A DNA stretch of 64,000 nt from Sphingobacterium sp. GVS05A (GTDB lineage: Bacteria; Bacteroidota; Bacteroidia; Sphingobacteriales; Sphingobacteriaceae): assembly GCF_019969845.1 (NCBI RefSeq), contig NZ_JAHXYR010000001.1, positions 372,001 to 436,000 of the forward strand, read 5' to 3'. The notes beneath the pieces are model-generated. The model was not told where the DNA came from and ran no database searches. It was given only the letters and a program-made list of their open reading frames with translations. How positions within the stretch are numbered: position 1 is the stretch's first letter; each line of letters opens with the position of its first letter. Below, piece by piece: positions 27,178-36,272 of the stretch. The position numbers were made by a program, and so were the translations under genes.

Positions 27178-28061
27178 TCTGCCATAAACTTATGTTTTCG
27201 ATAATCACTGGGTGAATACCCGGTGATTTTTTTAAATAGCCTGGTGAAATAGGAGGGCGATTGGAACTTCAATTCAAAAGCTATCCCCGCAATATCTCTC
27301 GTAGCGTCCTGCAAGAGGATCTGGCTATGCAAGATGCTGATTTCAGTAATCCATTGCTTGGGTGGCTTATTGGTTGCCTCCTTCACACATTTGTTCAGGT
27401 AGTTCTCCGAGATATGCAATAGATTGGCGTAAAACAATACATTTTTATGGTCAATATGGAACTTTTGGACATATTCCCGAAAGCGAAATGCAATATCAAG
27501 TTGCCTGCTCATCGGTGCCTTGGTTTCAATATCCGATTTTATGACCTTCAATAAGATACACTGCATCATCGAGATACATACCTCCATCACGCGACCTTCA
27601 GTAAAAAGCTCTTCCTCCAAAAGAATCAGCATTTGCTGAATCCAATTGGCAACATGTGGCTTTAGCGTAGTAAATGGATGAGAATTAAAAAATTTGATGT
27701 CATTGATTCCAAGTTCGATATCAGTAACAATTTCGTTTTCATACACCACAAAAAAACCTTCAACATCGTCTGATATGGCCAGTGTTGCGGTGATATTCCC
27801 TTGCTTGATATTGATGACCTGATGTTCAGTCAGCGTATAGGAGGCTGATTCCAGATGTTGTGTCAGGGAACCTTTCGTTACGAAAATTAGAAAATTGAAT
27901 GTAGTACGATAGGGAATGACCGGCATTAAGATGCTCCGGAGATAATTTTCAATTCGATAAACCTGGATTTTACTTTCATTAAATAGATTATGTTCAGAAA
28001 CATCAGGTAAGAATAACTTTTTATATTCGTAATTGTTGATGATCTTAATCGAATTTTTCAT
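27174..28061 (-). CDS. AraC-family transcriptional regulator
   Basis: From the ATG at 28061 the protein has 295 residues; a longer frame to 28115 adds 18 unconserved residues. The N-terminal half is a cupin-like sensing region (LRSILMPVIPYRTTFNFLIFVTKGS). The last 100 residues carry two helix-turn-helix units ending IAGIAFELKFQSPSYFTRLFKKITGYSPSDYRKH. It is tail-to-tail with DUF2490, overlapping by 4 bp. It is the only regulator gene adjoining the urease region and so a candidate for the factor that reads the shared promoter element, which is untested inference. Confidence 0.9.
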   Translation of the reverse strand: MKNSIKIINNYEYKKLFLPDVSEHNLFNESKIQVYRIENYLRSILMPVIPYRTTFNFLIFVTKGSLTQHLESASYTLTEHQVINIKQGNITATLAISDDVEGFFVVYENEIVTDIELGINDIKFFNSHPFTTLKPHVANWIQQMLILLEEELFTEGRVMEVCISMMQCILLKVIKSDIETKAPMSRQLDIAFRFREYVQKFHIDHKNVLFYANLLHISENYLNKCVKEATNKPPKQWITEISILHSQILLQDATRDIAGIAFELKFQSPSYFTRLFKKITGYSPSDYRKHKFMAD

Positions 28062-28353
28062 CTTTAAATAATTATAAATTACCTGTCTACGCTCAAGTAG
28101 ATCAATGAGCCCCATGCACTTGCTATTTGTTTTGCAACCCTAAACAAGCTAATTCCCATGGGATTGAATCGTAAAGGAATTAGTAACGGTAGATCACACA
28201 AATATAATCAATTCTTTGCTAAAGAACACCTAAAACAGTTCCTTCCATGTAACGTTTTAAACGGATTTGTAGTATCCGATTGCAATTGAAAAATTTAGGT
28301 GAAAATGCTGCCCAATTGTCGATTGGACAGCGTTAGTAGATAGCTATAAGCCG
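28062..28353. other. Intergenic region with a candidate terminator
   Basis: The 292-bp gap between the AraC gene (its upstream side) and the DinB-like gene contains no credible ORF. It should hold the AraC promoter, and near 28307-28331 a hairpin that may end the DinB-like gene's transcript. Confidence 0.4.
28307..28331 (-). terminator. Weak terminator of the DinB-like gene
   Basis: GCTG-C-CCAAT and ATTGG-A-CAGC form a 10-bp stem with one mismatch around TGTCG. On the minus strand it is followed by ATTTTC, a weak T tract. Confidence 0.45.
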
Positions 28354-28884
28354 TTATACTTTTTTGCTTTGGCCAAATTTTTCCTGGTTAAAATCTGCAG
28401 ATTTTCCTTTTGGAATGGATAGTGAAGTCCATTGCTCATCCTGGCACATTTTTCCAATGTAAACGATCTGGCCGACGTGATAGGGGTAGTGTGCAAGTTG
28501 GCGGTGGATGGCTGCCAATACGGTATGTCCCTCTCCCCGGATAAAGATTGTTTTCGTCAGGTCTCGCTCATTTAAAGATTCAAGTGCTTGAAATAAACAA
28601 TCCCAACCTTCGTTCCACAGTGCGATCAGTTGCGCTCTGCTCATCTCGGTATTTTCGAATTCCATATCGCGGTCTCTACCCTCTTTTTCACCATCCGAAT
28701 GTAGAAAGTCTGTCCAACGCGAAAGCATGTTCCCATGGAGGTGTTTCACAATGAGGGCAATACTGTTGCTAGAGGGGTTGAATTGCCAGAACAATTGTTC
28801 ATCACTCAATTGAGCGAAGGTCTTGTCTCCCAAAGATTTGAATTCCCGAAATTGCTTGAGGCTACTTGCTAAAAAATTATCCAT
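28354..28884 (-). CDS. DinB/DUF1572-family protein
   Basis: This 176-residue protein is predicted as a four-helix bundle of the DinB-like superfamily. Candidate metal-binding histidines occur in the family positions: IVKHLHGNMLSRW near 45-57 and QLAHYPYHVGQIVYIGK near 128-144. Members bind a divalent metal with three His and include thiol-dependent transferases, but DUF1572 proteins have no proven reaction. There is no signal peptide. It stands alone on the minus strand, followed by a weak hairpin. Confidence 0.85.
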   Translation of the reverse strand: MDNFLASSLKQFREFKSLGDKTFAQLSDEQLFWQFNPSSNSIALIVKHLHGNMLSRWTDFLHSDGEKEGRDRDMEFENTEMSRAQLIALWNEGWDCLFQALESLNERDLTKTIFIRGEGHTVLAAIHRQLAHYPYHVGQIVYIGKMCQDEQWTSLSIPKGKSADFNQEKFGQSKKV

Positions 28885-29030
28885 TGGATTGTGTGTTATG
28901 TGTGCTTGTGTTTCTTAGCACAAGATACGAAAATATCAGATGATATCCGGTGAATTTGCTCCTGATAACAGGCTGTTGAAGGGGGAGTCTAGTCCATTTT
29001 CTGACCCGATGAGGGGAGGACGGAGAAGTA

Positions 29031-29063
29031 AAAAAAGGTGGCACTGGGGAGGGCGCCACCTTT
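29031..29063 (-). terminator. Terminator of the DUF2807 gene
   Basis: On the minus strand AAAGGTGGC and GCCACCTTT form a stem around a GC-rich 15-nt loop, followed by a run of T residues. It lies 57 bp past the stop of the DUF2807 gene. Confidence 0.82.
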
Positions 29064-29119
29064 AGCTAACTAAACATTAAACATAAATAAACAGTCTTTT
29101 TTAAAGACCTAAACTAAAA

Positions 29120-29863
29120 TTACATAACGACTCGGCCACTTGTCGATTTGTCAACCTGGACATTTCGTGGCTGATTTTTTAAGGAGATCTTTGCCGAAGT
29201 AGAAACTTTACCGTGCAGATTATCCTTAACACTTAAGGTAACACCGGCCGATGTGCTGGCATTGACCTCTGCATTGCTTGTTGTAAAGGCAGCCATGTCC
29301 ACTGATGCGGAAGAGTTGGTACTTAAATTCAAATTCGTCGCACTTCCAGCAATTTCCTGTCTTGACGAACTTGTTGAATTCACCGTTAGATTCTTTGCAC
29401 TTACATCAGCCGTTAACCTGCTCGAGGAACTTGTCGAAAGTGAAATATCATCGGCAATTAATTTTTTAAGTGAAATACGGGCGGACGAAGAAACATTTAC
29501 CGCTATTTTGCTGGCTTTTATCGTTTCGTTGCTGTAGATTGATCCACTCGAAGAGGCAGAAAAACTTGTCGGAATTTTATTCGAATATACCGTTACACGG
29601 TTGTTTCTCGCATTTCTGATCTGTGAGTTTCGTTTATATTGCACATGTAATATGCCATTTTTTACATTTGTTTCTATTAGCGACAGATGCTCCGCATTGT
29701 CCGCTTCAACAACAACTTCATTGCGATTAGAATGAACGTAGTCAACACGTAGCGAAGTAGCTGCCGAAATGCCATCCGGAGCGGAAATCTTACGGGTTTC
29801 ACGTTCTTGCGCTTGAACTACGTATAAAAATGAAATAAAGGCGATGGTTAAAATTCTTTTCAT
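29120..29863 (-). CDS. Head GIN domain (DUF2807) secreted protein
   Basis: This 247-residue protein has a signal peptide (about 1-18, ending VQA-Q). The mature part is a repetitive right-handed beta-helix-like array rich in Ser, Thr and Asn (SASSSGSIYSNETIKA, VSSSARISLKKL, STSSSSRLTA), as in DUF2807 auto-transported or surface-adhesin-like proteins of Bacteroidota. It starts ISAPDGISAATSLRVDYVHS, the usual family opening. Function is unknown; a structural envelope or surface role is likely. The gene is monocistronic with its own terminator. Confidence 0.85.
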   Translation of the reverse strand: MKRILTIAFISFLYVVQAQERETRKISAPDGISAATSLRVDYVHSNRNEVVVEADNAEHLSLIETNVKNGILHVQYKRNSQIRNARNNRVTVYSNKIPTSFSASSSGSIYSNETIKASKIAVNVSSSARISLKKLIADDISLSTSSSSRLTADVSAKNLTVNSTSSSRQEIAGSATNLNLSTNSSASVDMAAFTTSNAEVNASTSAGVTLSVKDNLHGKVSTSAKISLKNQPRNVQVDKSTSGRVVM

Positions 29864-30088
29864 GGGTTTGTCTATTAGTAGTTTTTAATTTTATGCTATT
29901 ATAATTTTTATTTTAATTTCGAAAAACAGCCTCATTTCCTTCCTTACATATATAATAGTGGTGCCAAAATTTAAAAACCATGTAAATCGTTGATAAGTAG
30001 TTCTTTTTGCTTTTGGACTTTTTTTTCTATTGCCCATTTTTGAACAACTGGTGTTCGCTATCGAACAATTTAACTGTTGTTTTTGTGG

Positions 30089-30742
30089 TTACCACATTCT
30101 CTTTTCGTAAGCTGCCTGCCAGAAATGATATTCCAATCGGGAAGCTGTTATAAATACTTGTCGCATTTTCTCCCGATTTGTTGCAGTAGTTTGTTCAGAA
30201 ATTTGATCGACGTATTTTTTGGCTTTGTTCACTCCCTCGGCGAAGTCCTCACCACTATAGGTATCGATCCATTTGGAATAGGGATTTTGGTCGCCACTGG
30301 CGATCGAAACGATGTGGTCGCCAACTTCTTTATAAATCCAAAAGCAGGGTAAAGTTGCAGCCATAGCGACTTCAATAGGTTCAAAGGCGGCTACACTTTT
30401 TAAAAAATGCACGTAATGGTGGCAAACGGGTTCTATCTTGTTATCGTCTTCCGGATCCAGACCAAATTCTTTAAAATAGTTTTCATGGAGCGCTTTTTCG
30501 ACGATAAGCGCATTGCGTCCAAATTCAAAATAATCCAGAGCTTGTTGATTGTTGGCACTCTTTGCACCGATAAAAGCTAAAACACGTCCAAATTCCTCCA
30601 GATAGTAAGCATCCTGGCGCATATAGAATTGAAATTTGTCCAGCGGTAGACTGCCATTGCTCAGTTCGGAAATAAAAGGCATTGCTAAGATATCAGCATA
30701 AATTGGTCTTATAGCATCCCAGGCTTTATCGCTCCATTTCAT
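30089..30742 (-). CDS. tenA: TenA/thiaminase II family aminopyrimidine hydrolase
   Basis: From the ATG at 30742 the protein has 217 residues; the frame runs on to 30838 inside thiD. Family features are FQFYMRQDAYYLEEFGRVLA near 38-57, LPCFWIYKEVG near 128-138 with the catalytic Cys, and the C-terminal EYHFWQAAYEKRMW. TenA salvages HMP by hydrolysing degraded thiamine pyrimidines. Its 17-bp overlap with thiD and its place under the TPP riboswitch make thiamine salvage the confident role. Confidence 0.93.
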   Translation of the reverse strand: MKWSDKAWDAIRPIYADILAMPFISELSNGSLPLDKFQFYMRQDAYYLEEFGRVLAFIGAKSANNQQALDYFEFGRNALIVEKALHENYFKEFGLDPEDDNKIEPVCHHYVHFLKSVAAFEPIEVAMAATLPCFWIYKEVGDHIVSIASGDQNPYSKWIDTYSGEDFAEGVNKAKKYVDQISEQTTATNREKMRQVFITASRLEYHFWQAAYEKRMW

Positions 30743-31568
30743 GAAAAATAAGTTTAGAAGGGTTGTGGAAATGATTAAGTGGCCCATTTCCTTTGCCAAT
30801 AACGAGGTCTTTGCTTCCCTTAATTGCCTCGTAGACATAATCTAAAGCGGCAGCGACAGCCTCAGCAAGGGGGAATTGCTGCGCTAACTGGCTCGCTATT
30901 GCTGAAGAAAGAGAGCAGCCGGATCCATGTGTATTTTTGCTGTCAATTTTTTGTGATTTAAATACCAATGGTGATGCATGTTGCTGAAAGAGGAGGGAGG
31001 TGAGCTCGCTTGTCTGGAGGTGTCCGCCTTTAATAAGGACTGACTGACATCCTTTTTCAAGAAGTTCAATACCTGCTTTTTCCATTTCTTGGACCTCAGC
31101 TATGGTTCTTCCGACAAGTACACTGACTTCATCCAGGTTGGGAGTGATAATCGTCGCTTGTGGAAAAAGCAAGTCCATACATGCCTGTATTGTGTCATCA
31201 TGGATCAATTTGTGACCACTTGTCGACACCATCACGGGATCAAATACGATTGTTCCACGGTAATCTTTCAAATAGCTGCTGATCAGTTCGACAAGTTCAA
31301 TCGTGTGAACCATCCCGATTTTGATCGCATCCGGATAAATATCATCGAAGATCGCATCCAGTTGCTCACGTACTGCTTGGGTCGGTATCTCGTAAATATT
31401 CCGCACCCCTTGCGTGTTTTGCACTGGTAATGCCGTTAAGACATTCATGGCATAACATCCAAGGGCTGATATAGTTTTCGTATCGGCTTGGATACCAGCT
31501 CCGCCACTGCCATCAAACCCCGCTATGCTCAGTACAGTGGGCACTGTATATTTTTTCGTTATGGTCAT
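30726..31568 (-). CDS. thiD: Hydroxymethylpyrimidine/phosphomethylpyrimidine kinase
   Basis: This 280-residue ribokinase-fold enzyme phosphorylates HMP and HMP-P with ATP to give HMP-PP for ThiE. Landmarks are VLSIAGFDGSGGAGIQADTKT near 13-33 (substrate site), VFDPVMVSTSGHKL near 108-121, ITPNLDEVSVLVG near 139-151, VLIKGGH and KNTHGSGCSLSSAIA near 215-229, which holds the catalytic base Asp-equivalent region (GSGC anion hole). It overlaps thiE by 4 bp and tenA by 17 bp, so the operon is tightly coupled. Confidence 0.97.
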   Translation of the reverse strand: MTITKKYTVPTVLSIAGFDGSGGAGIQADTKTISALGCYAMNVLTALPVQNTQGVRNIYEIPTQAVREQLDAIFDDIYPDAIKIGMVHTIELVELISSYLKDYRGTIVFDPVMVSTSGHKLIHDDTIQACMDLLFPQATIITPNLDEVSVLVGRTIAEVQEMEKAGIELLEKGCQSVLIKGGHLQTSELTSLLFQQHASPLVFKSQKIDSKNTHGSGCSLSSAIASQLAQQFPLAEAVAAALDYVYEAIKGSKDLVIGKGNGPLNHFHNPSKLIFHEMER

Positions 31569-32197
31569 GTTAATAATTCCTTTAATTGAGCGCTATGCGC
31601 CCTTGGGTTTTTACTTTGGCAAATTGCCGATACGACCGCAATGGAATCTGCGCCAGACAGCCAGGCACTTGCGCTGGTGTCTAGGTTCATGCCTCCGATG
31701 GCGATCAAGGGCTTTTCAGTTAGATTACGTAACTCAGCCAATCCACTGATTCCCCAGGTTGTAATGGTGTCTGTTTTTGTTTTTGTTGGAAAGATTGGGC
31801 TGACACCAAGGTGGTCTACAGCGGCCATCTGTTTGCTGTCAAGTTGTGTCCGATCTTCAAGCGACCAGCCAATTTGAAGACGCTGTCCGTATTTTTCCCT
31901 TATTGCTATAGGTTGAAGATCATTTTGTCCAACATGCACGCCCCATGCCTCGATTTCAATTGCAATATCCACGGCATCATTGATGACCAATGGGATTCCA
32001 TAGCGATCGGTAATCTGCTTTAGCTTCTTGGCTTTTTCCAGAAACCCCGTCGGCGTTTCGTTCTTTTCGCGTAACTGAATAATATCTACACCACCGATTA
32101 TGGCTTCTTCCGCAATATGGAGCCAAGATTGTGGGTAGCAGTCCTGTTCGGAGATAACCAGATACAAGGGGTAAGGAAACAGGGGATTAATTGCCAT
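31565..32197 (-). CDS. thiE: Thiamine-phosphate synthase
   Basis: This 210-residue TIM-barrel enzyme joins HMP-PP and thiazole phosphate into thiamine phosphate. It shows GGVDIIQLREKN near 34-45, PLVINDAVDIAIEIEAWGVHVGQNDL near 69-94, HLGVSPIFPTKTKTDT near 130-145 and PLIAIGGMN near 164-172. These are the phosphate- and pyrimidine-binding loops of ThiE. It overlaps thiM by 11 bp and thiD by 4 bp. Confidence 0.96.
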   Translation of the reverse strand: MAINPLFPYPLYLVISEQDCYPQSWLHIAEEAIIGGVDIIQLREKNETPTGFLEKAKKLKQITDRYGIPLVINDAVDIAIEIEAWGVHVGQNDLQPIAIREKYGQRLQIGWSLEDRTQLDSKQMAAVDHLGVSPIFPTKTKTDTITTWGISGLAELRNLTEKPLIAIGGMNLDTSASAWLSGADSIAVVSAICQSKNPRAHSAQLKELLT

Positions 32198-32990
32198 AAT
32201 GCTTCAAGTTGAGATGCATCCGGATACGCTCTTCATTCAGCAGATACAGTTCATCATAGAGATTCATCTGTAAGGAACCCGGACCAGCGGATCGCGCTGT
32301 AGCCAGTTCACCTGCTAAGCTCAAAAGGGAGACACCGGCGGTCGCTGCTTCAAAAGGATGGTCTGTGACTGCTAAAAATGCACCGATGAGTGCAGTTGCG
32401 CTACAGCCAAGTCCGGTAACCTGGGTCATCAAGGGGTGTCCATTGTGCACCTCAGCGGTATGCTGTTCGGACAGGATATAGTCTACCTTTCCGGAGATGC
32501 AGATGATAGATCCCAATTGTTCTTGTAATGCTTTACCAAAGCCGATAGCTGCTTTGCTGTCTGCGGTGCTGTCTACACCTTTGGTATTGACCTCGTTGAA
32601 ATTATAAAGGCTCATGATCTCCGATGCATTTCCCCGTATCACAGTTGGCTTTAACTCCAAGAGATTTGCTAATAGGTCATTGCGAAAAGCGGATATTCCC
32701 GCACCCACAGGATCCAATACCCAGGGGCGGCCAATGTTATTGGCGTGTTCTGCTGCCACAAGCATAGACTCGGCAGTAAGTTCACTCAATGTGCCGATGT
32801 TAAGTACCAATGACTGGGCAAGATCAACAACCTCGCGTACTTCGGATGGGCTGTGAACCATGACTGGGGAAGCTCCAAGAGCAAGGAGTGCATTGGCGGT
32901 GCTATTCATCACCACCAAATTCGTAATATTATGTACAAGTGGTTTTTGTCGTTTGACCTGTGCTAACAGATCGATAATTAAATCTTCCAT
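32187..32990 (-). CDS. thiM: Hydroxyethylthiazole kinase
   Basis: This 267-residue kinase phosphorylates salvaged hydroxyethylthiazole for ThiE. Motifs: PLVHNITNLVVMNSTANALLALGASPVM near 17-44, RPWVLDPVGAGIS near 88-100, IRGNASEIMSL near 118-128 and the GLGCSATALIGAFL anion hole near 193-206. It is first in the operon, 90 bp downstream of a TPP riboswitch. With thiE, thiD and tenA this makes a complete salvage route; de novo genes such as thiC, thiG and thiH are not in the window. Confidence 0.96.
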   Translation of the reverse strand: MEDLIIDLLAQVKRQKPLVHNITNLVVMNSTANALLALGASPVMVHSPSEVREVVDLAQSLVLNIGTLSELTAESMLVAAEHANNIGRPWVLDPVGAGISAFRNDLLANLLELKPTVIRGNASEIMSLYNFNEVNTKGVDSTADSKAAIGFGKALQEQLGSIICISGKVDYILSEQHTAEVHNGHPLMTQVTGLGCSATALIGAFLAVTDHPFEAATAGVSLLSLAGELATARSAGPGSLQMNLYDELYLLNEERIRMHLNLKHYGN

Positions 32991-33077
32991 TCCTTTTTGT
33001 TCGCTATGTTTGATGGTGGCTTTGTCAGGAAGAAATGAGACAGATGGGCTGTCCGGTATATTTCAATATACCTAAGC

Positions 33078-33158
33078 GGTTGCTTTTCCCTACGCCGGTA
33101 TAAACCGAATCAGGTTCGAAGGGACTATCTCAATTCTATACAGAATACCCCCAAAGCC
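33078..33158 (-). promoter_or_regulatory. TPP (THI-element) riboswitch
   Basis: On the minus strand the core reads GGGGGTATTCTG, then TTGAGAT, CCTTCGAACCTGAT, ACCGGCGTAGGGAA, in the order and spacing of the TPP aptamer (family CTGAGA and ACCTGAT boxes and the closing G-rich/C-rich helix). It lies 90 bp before thiM and should repress the salvage operon when thiamine pyrophosphate is abundant. No separate terminator is evident between it and thiM, suggesting control of translation initiation. Confidence 0.95.
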
Positions 33159-33335
33159 ATATCAAATTTAGACAAAAAAAAGGACTTTTTATAGCCCGTG
33201 TTTTATTCGGCCCAAGAATAGTAAAAATGACTGCGAGCGATTTGACCGACATTTTCAGTATCAGTAAGGAAATAGCTTGAGCCGATAACTAATACAGGAT
33301 GATGTCAAAATGATCTCGTGCAGCTAAGCTGCTTG
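33159..33335. other. Gap between the thi riboswitch and the VanW-like gene
   Basis: This region should contain the promoter of the thi operon (minus strand). Next to the VanW-like stop lies the 13-bp palindrome GCAGCTAAGCTGC (33320-33332), without a T tract. No ORF is credible. Confidence 0.35.
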
Positions 33336-34187
33336 TTAAGAATTTATATTGTCTTCAGCTGGCAATTCCGTGTAGTCAGGTGGGGTATAAGTGACGCGGG
33401 CAAAATTTTTCGTCAGGAGTTCCGTATCAACAACCTTTCCACCCTGAAATTTTAGGAATTTTTCCCGCCATATTTCATTTTTTCGATAGAATTGATCTTC
33501 TATTTTAAGGAATTGATGGTCCTTTTCAATGACGTGATAGGCAAAATCGAGCTCCTGATCGATCCTCAGTTCACCTTCAAGACATTTTTCGGTAAACCAG
33601 AGATTGATCTGAAACGTGTAGGGTGTATTGTTGGTAAACTGATAGTCCCGATAGTTGTAAAATACCGTTGCACCGCTTCCGAAAGGTAATACACGCCCAT
33701 CATCGGGAAACGGATCAAAAGAATGATGATAACGCTCTGCGACTGTCAGTGGGCTATGGATAACAAGCCAATGGATCAGATTGGAGATCTGGCATATTCC
33801 ACCACCGATACCTGCCCGTGCTTCGCCAAAAGACAATTCCATCCCCAGAAGATAGCCTTTCTTTTTTGTGGGCTGCCCAACTAGTTTACAGAATGAAAAG
33901 GTTTCACCGGGGTGGATCAGTACACCGTTGATCTGCTTTGCTGCAATCTTTAGATTGGTCACTTTATTGATCTGCAGCTGCATATTGTTTTCTCCCAACT
34001 TCTTTAATAAAACAGACTGGTGTTTTTTGATGCGGTACTGTAGCGCTGTTGTAGACTTGGTTTTTGTGTACTTTTTATTATCCAGTAACCAAATGGCTTT
34101 TCTTTGTGTTCTTCTTACCCAAACAGCAAGAAAATATAGCAAAGGGTGACGTTGACTTATTAATTTCCGTTTTTTCACTAATGACAA
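33336..34187 (-). CDS. VanW-like family protein
   Basis: This 283-residue protein has a basic N-terminus without a clear signal peptide. The core matches VanW-like proteins: NGVLIHPGETFSFCKLVG near 88-105, then GGGICQISNLIHWLV near 126-140, ERYHHSFDPFPDDGRVLPFGSGATVFYNYRD near 151-181. VanW was named from glycopeptide-resistance clusters, but its reaction is unknown and homologues are widespread; no vancomycin-resistance genes are nearby. The gene starts 45 bp from the following upstream gene on the same strand. Confidence 0.87.
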   Translation of the reverse strand: MSLVKKRKLISQRHPLLYFLAVWVRRTQRKAIWLLDNKKYTKTKSTTALQYRIKKHQSVLLKKLGENNMQLQINKVTNLKIAAKQINGVLIHPGETFSFCKLVGQPTKKKGYLLGMELSFGEARAGIGGGICQISNLIHWLVIHSPLTVAERYHHSFDPFPDDGRVLPFGSGATVFYNYRDYQFTNNTPYTFQINLWFTEKCLEGELRIDQELDFAYHVIEKDHQFLKIEDQFYRKNEIWREKFLKFQGGKVVDTELLTKNFARVTYTPPDYTELPAEDNINS

Positions 34188-34231
34188 ATGATTGTTTATT
34201 GCTTCCTCATGTTTCAGTTTGCGCGTTTTGA

Positions 34232-35497
34232 TTATTGAGAATTGGCGGGATTTTTCTTTGTTTGTATTGTTTTAGAAGTGATTTTATTCTGTTTATCAAA
34301 TACAGTGCTCTCGTATTGATAATCGCCCTGTTCTTTTGAGATTATTTTCAATTCCAATGTACCATCACGATAAAATAGGTAGGTCGTTTCGTTGCCTTGC
34401 ACAGCTATTTTGGATTCAGCAGTGAGCTTCCCCCTCGTGTCAAATACCTGCCACGAAGAGAAATTGTCTGCTTTTGGGTTATCATAATAATACAGTGTAC
34501 GTTTTTCGATAGCGTCATTTAGCCCTGAAACTTCCTCAATAAGCTGCCCATTTTCATTGTAACGGCGGTCGACCCAATGCATCCGTTGGTAAACGAAATG
34601 AATGGACTCCTCCCGGATCAATTGATATTGATCATTTAAATGCTGGATGGAGACGGACCGCCGCTCAGGATCGGTAATGAGAATAGCATGCGGTAAGTAT
34701 TGATAAATTGTACTAGAGGACCATTTGCTATTTTGAAGCTGTTGTATCGAATCGATTAATCCCCATTTGTTGTAAAAATATTTGGTGTAAAAATTGATCC
34801 CATTAGACAAATTGTTTGCCGAGAGTTCTTTGCCTTGCTGATAAACGGTTGTTATAATGCCGCTAGGTTTTTCGAGGTTCTCCCCTGTAAAGGTCTGCGA
34901 AATATAAGTTCCGTCATATTTGCCTTTTTTCTGAGTGGAGTAGATCGGAAGATTGGATCGAGAGATGATGGCCTTAGCATATTGCTTGGATGGTTTAAAC
35001 GGAATAGCTGCGATGGAATCGAAGAATAGTTTCCCATCGTATTTAAGCGCTTTTTGAGGCGTACTTGTCTGCTTATTATTTGTCAATATTGGCTTTGCGG
35101 CCTGTAGATAGCTTTGACTGTCATAGATCACTTTCGGTCGGCTCTGACCATCAAACAGGATCATGGCATTGCGTTGTTTGAGGGTTGGTGCATCCACTGT
35201 CCACTTACGCTTGTTGACAACAAAAGTAAATTTTTGGGCATCTGTTTTTGAGACCAGGAGTTTGGTGGTACTATAGGGAGCCAGTCTAATAATTTCATTC
35301 GCCTTTTGATCATGGAGACGCATCGCGAAATCCGTTGATTTATCGGATTCATTGGTAACGAACAGGATCGCTTGTGTAGGCGCTCCGATTTCCATTGATT
35401 TTATCGTTTGAGATCGTGCTACAGTCGTACAGAACAGGAGTGCCAATAACTGGAAAATGATCGAATGGGGCTTTATTGATCTGGAATGACAGTTCAT
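34232..35497 (-). CDS. Secreted protein with YD-repeat-like C-terminal half, unknown
   Basis: This 421-residue protein has an N-terminal signal (hydrophobic about 13-28, ending ARSQ). The first 120 residues look like a beta-sandwich. The second half has recurrent units such as YNENGQLIEEVSGLND, VFDTRGKLTAESKI and VFDKQNKITSKTI, resembling the short strand-turn repeats of YD/RHS or YwqK-like proteins. I do not recognise a named family. It is followed by the VanW-like gene on the same strand (44-bp gap), and could be co-transcribed with it. Confidence 0.65.
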   Translation of the reverse strand: MNCHSRSIKPHSIIFQLLALLFCTTVARSQTIKSMEIGAPTQAILFVTNESDKSTDFAMRLHDQKANEIIRLAPYSTTKLLVSKTDAQKFTFVVNKRKWTVDAPTLKQRNAMILFDGQSRPKVIYDSQSYLQAAKPILTNNKQTSTPQKALKYDGKLFFDSIAAIPFKPSKQYAKAIISRSNLPIYSTQKKGKYDGTYISQTFTGENLEKPSGIITTVYQQGKELSANNLSNGINFYTKYFYNKWGLIDSIQQLQNSKWSSSTIYQYLPHAILITDPERRSVSIQHLNDQYQLIREESIHFVYQRMHWVDRRYNENGQLIEEVSGLNDAIEKRTLYYYDNPKADNFSSWQVFDTRGKLTAESKIAVQGNETTYLFYRDGTLELKIISKEQGDYQYESTVFDKQNKITSKTIQTKKNPANSQ

Positions 35498-35528
35498 TTA
35501 AATAGGGGAAACTTTGGCTTTATATGTT

Positions 35529-36272
35529 TTAGTTTAGTACTTCTTTTAGGAATAGTAAAGTATGCTCCCAAGCACGTTTGGCCATAACAGGGTTATATTC
35601 TGGTGATTCTGGATTGGTAAAGGTATGGCCAGAATTGGCATAGGTAATGATCTGCCAGTCGGCTTTTCCTTCATTAAGTTCCTTAACCAATCCATCATAA
35701 TCTTCTTTTGATACACTTTTGTCAGCGGCGGGATGTTCAACCAATACTTTTACATTGATTGCTGCATTAGGTCTGTCGACTGATTTGGAGAGCCCACCAT
35801 GAATACTGACCACAGCTGCGACAGGAAAACCAGCGCGTGCTGTTTCCAGCGCTCCGGTTCCGCCAAAGCAGTAACCAATTACTGCAATTTTTTCGGGATC
35901 AGCTCCTGCTTCCTTCAATTGTTTCAGAGCAGCCGAAATGCGCTGCTGATAGGCCTTGTAGTCTGCTTTATATTGGCCGGCGATTTTCGAAGCCGCCGTG
36001 TTGTCTGTAGGAATATTTCCTTCACCATAGATATCGGCAATGAAAGCAATATAACCTTCTTTTTCAAGTTGTAAAGCAGCTTGTTTTGCTTCATTGTCTA
36101 TGCCTTTCCAAGCGGGTAAAATAAGGACTGCAGGCCCTTTTTTATTAGCATTGGACGTGATAAGCCCATTTAGCTGCTGTGTTCCGTCTTTATAGGATAC
36201 CTGTTTTAACTCCTGTGCTTTCATGCTCATGGTAACGATAGTTAATAGAAAAAATGTCAAAGCTGTTTTCAT
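35529..36272 (-). CDS. Dienelactone hydrolase family protein, exported
   Basis: This 247-residue alpha/beta hydrolase has a signal peptide (about 1-19). The nucleophile elbow is GYCFGG near 127-132, so the nucleophile is Cys as in dienelactone hydrolases, and a late His lies in NSGHTF near 207-212. The middle Asp is probably in the KEDYDGLV stretch or near HPAADK. The substrate is unknown; members hydrolyse lactones and esters, many unassigned. It is probably periplasmic. A 13-bp palindrome, GCCATC-A-GATGGC, lies 20 bp upstream (36292-36304). Confidence 0.88.
   Translation of the reverse strand: MKTALTFFLLTIVTMSMKAQELKQVSYKDGTQQLNGLITSNANKKGPAVLILPAWKGIDNEAKQAALQLEKEGYIAFIADIYGEGNIPTDNTAASKIAGQYKADYKAYQQRISAALKQLKEAGADPEKIAVIGYCFGGTGALETARAGFPVAAVVSIHGGLSKSVDRPNAAINVKVLVEHPAADKSVSKEDYDGLVKELNEGKADWQIITYANSGHTFTNPESPEYNPVMAKRAWEHTLLFLKEVLN

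Noticed and set aside
29253..29537. Plus-strand ORF opposite the DUF2807 gene
   Set aside because: It is antisense to a well-supported family member and its repetitive composition is a mirror of the Ser/Thr-rich repeats.
29120..29863. Repetitive DNA resembling a CRISPR array or tandem repeat
   Set aside because: The repetition is degenerate and codon-level, caused by the Ser/Thr-rich beta repeats; there are no constant-length repeats and spacers.
33336..34187. Vancomycin-resistance cluster
   Set aside because: Only a VanW-like gene is present; VanH, VanA-type ligase, VanX and VanS/VanR are absent, and VanW-like proteins are widespread.
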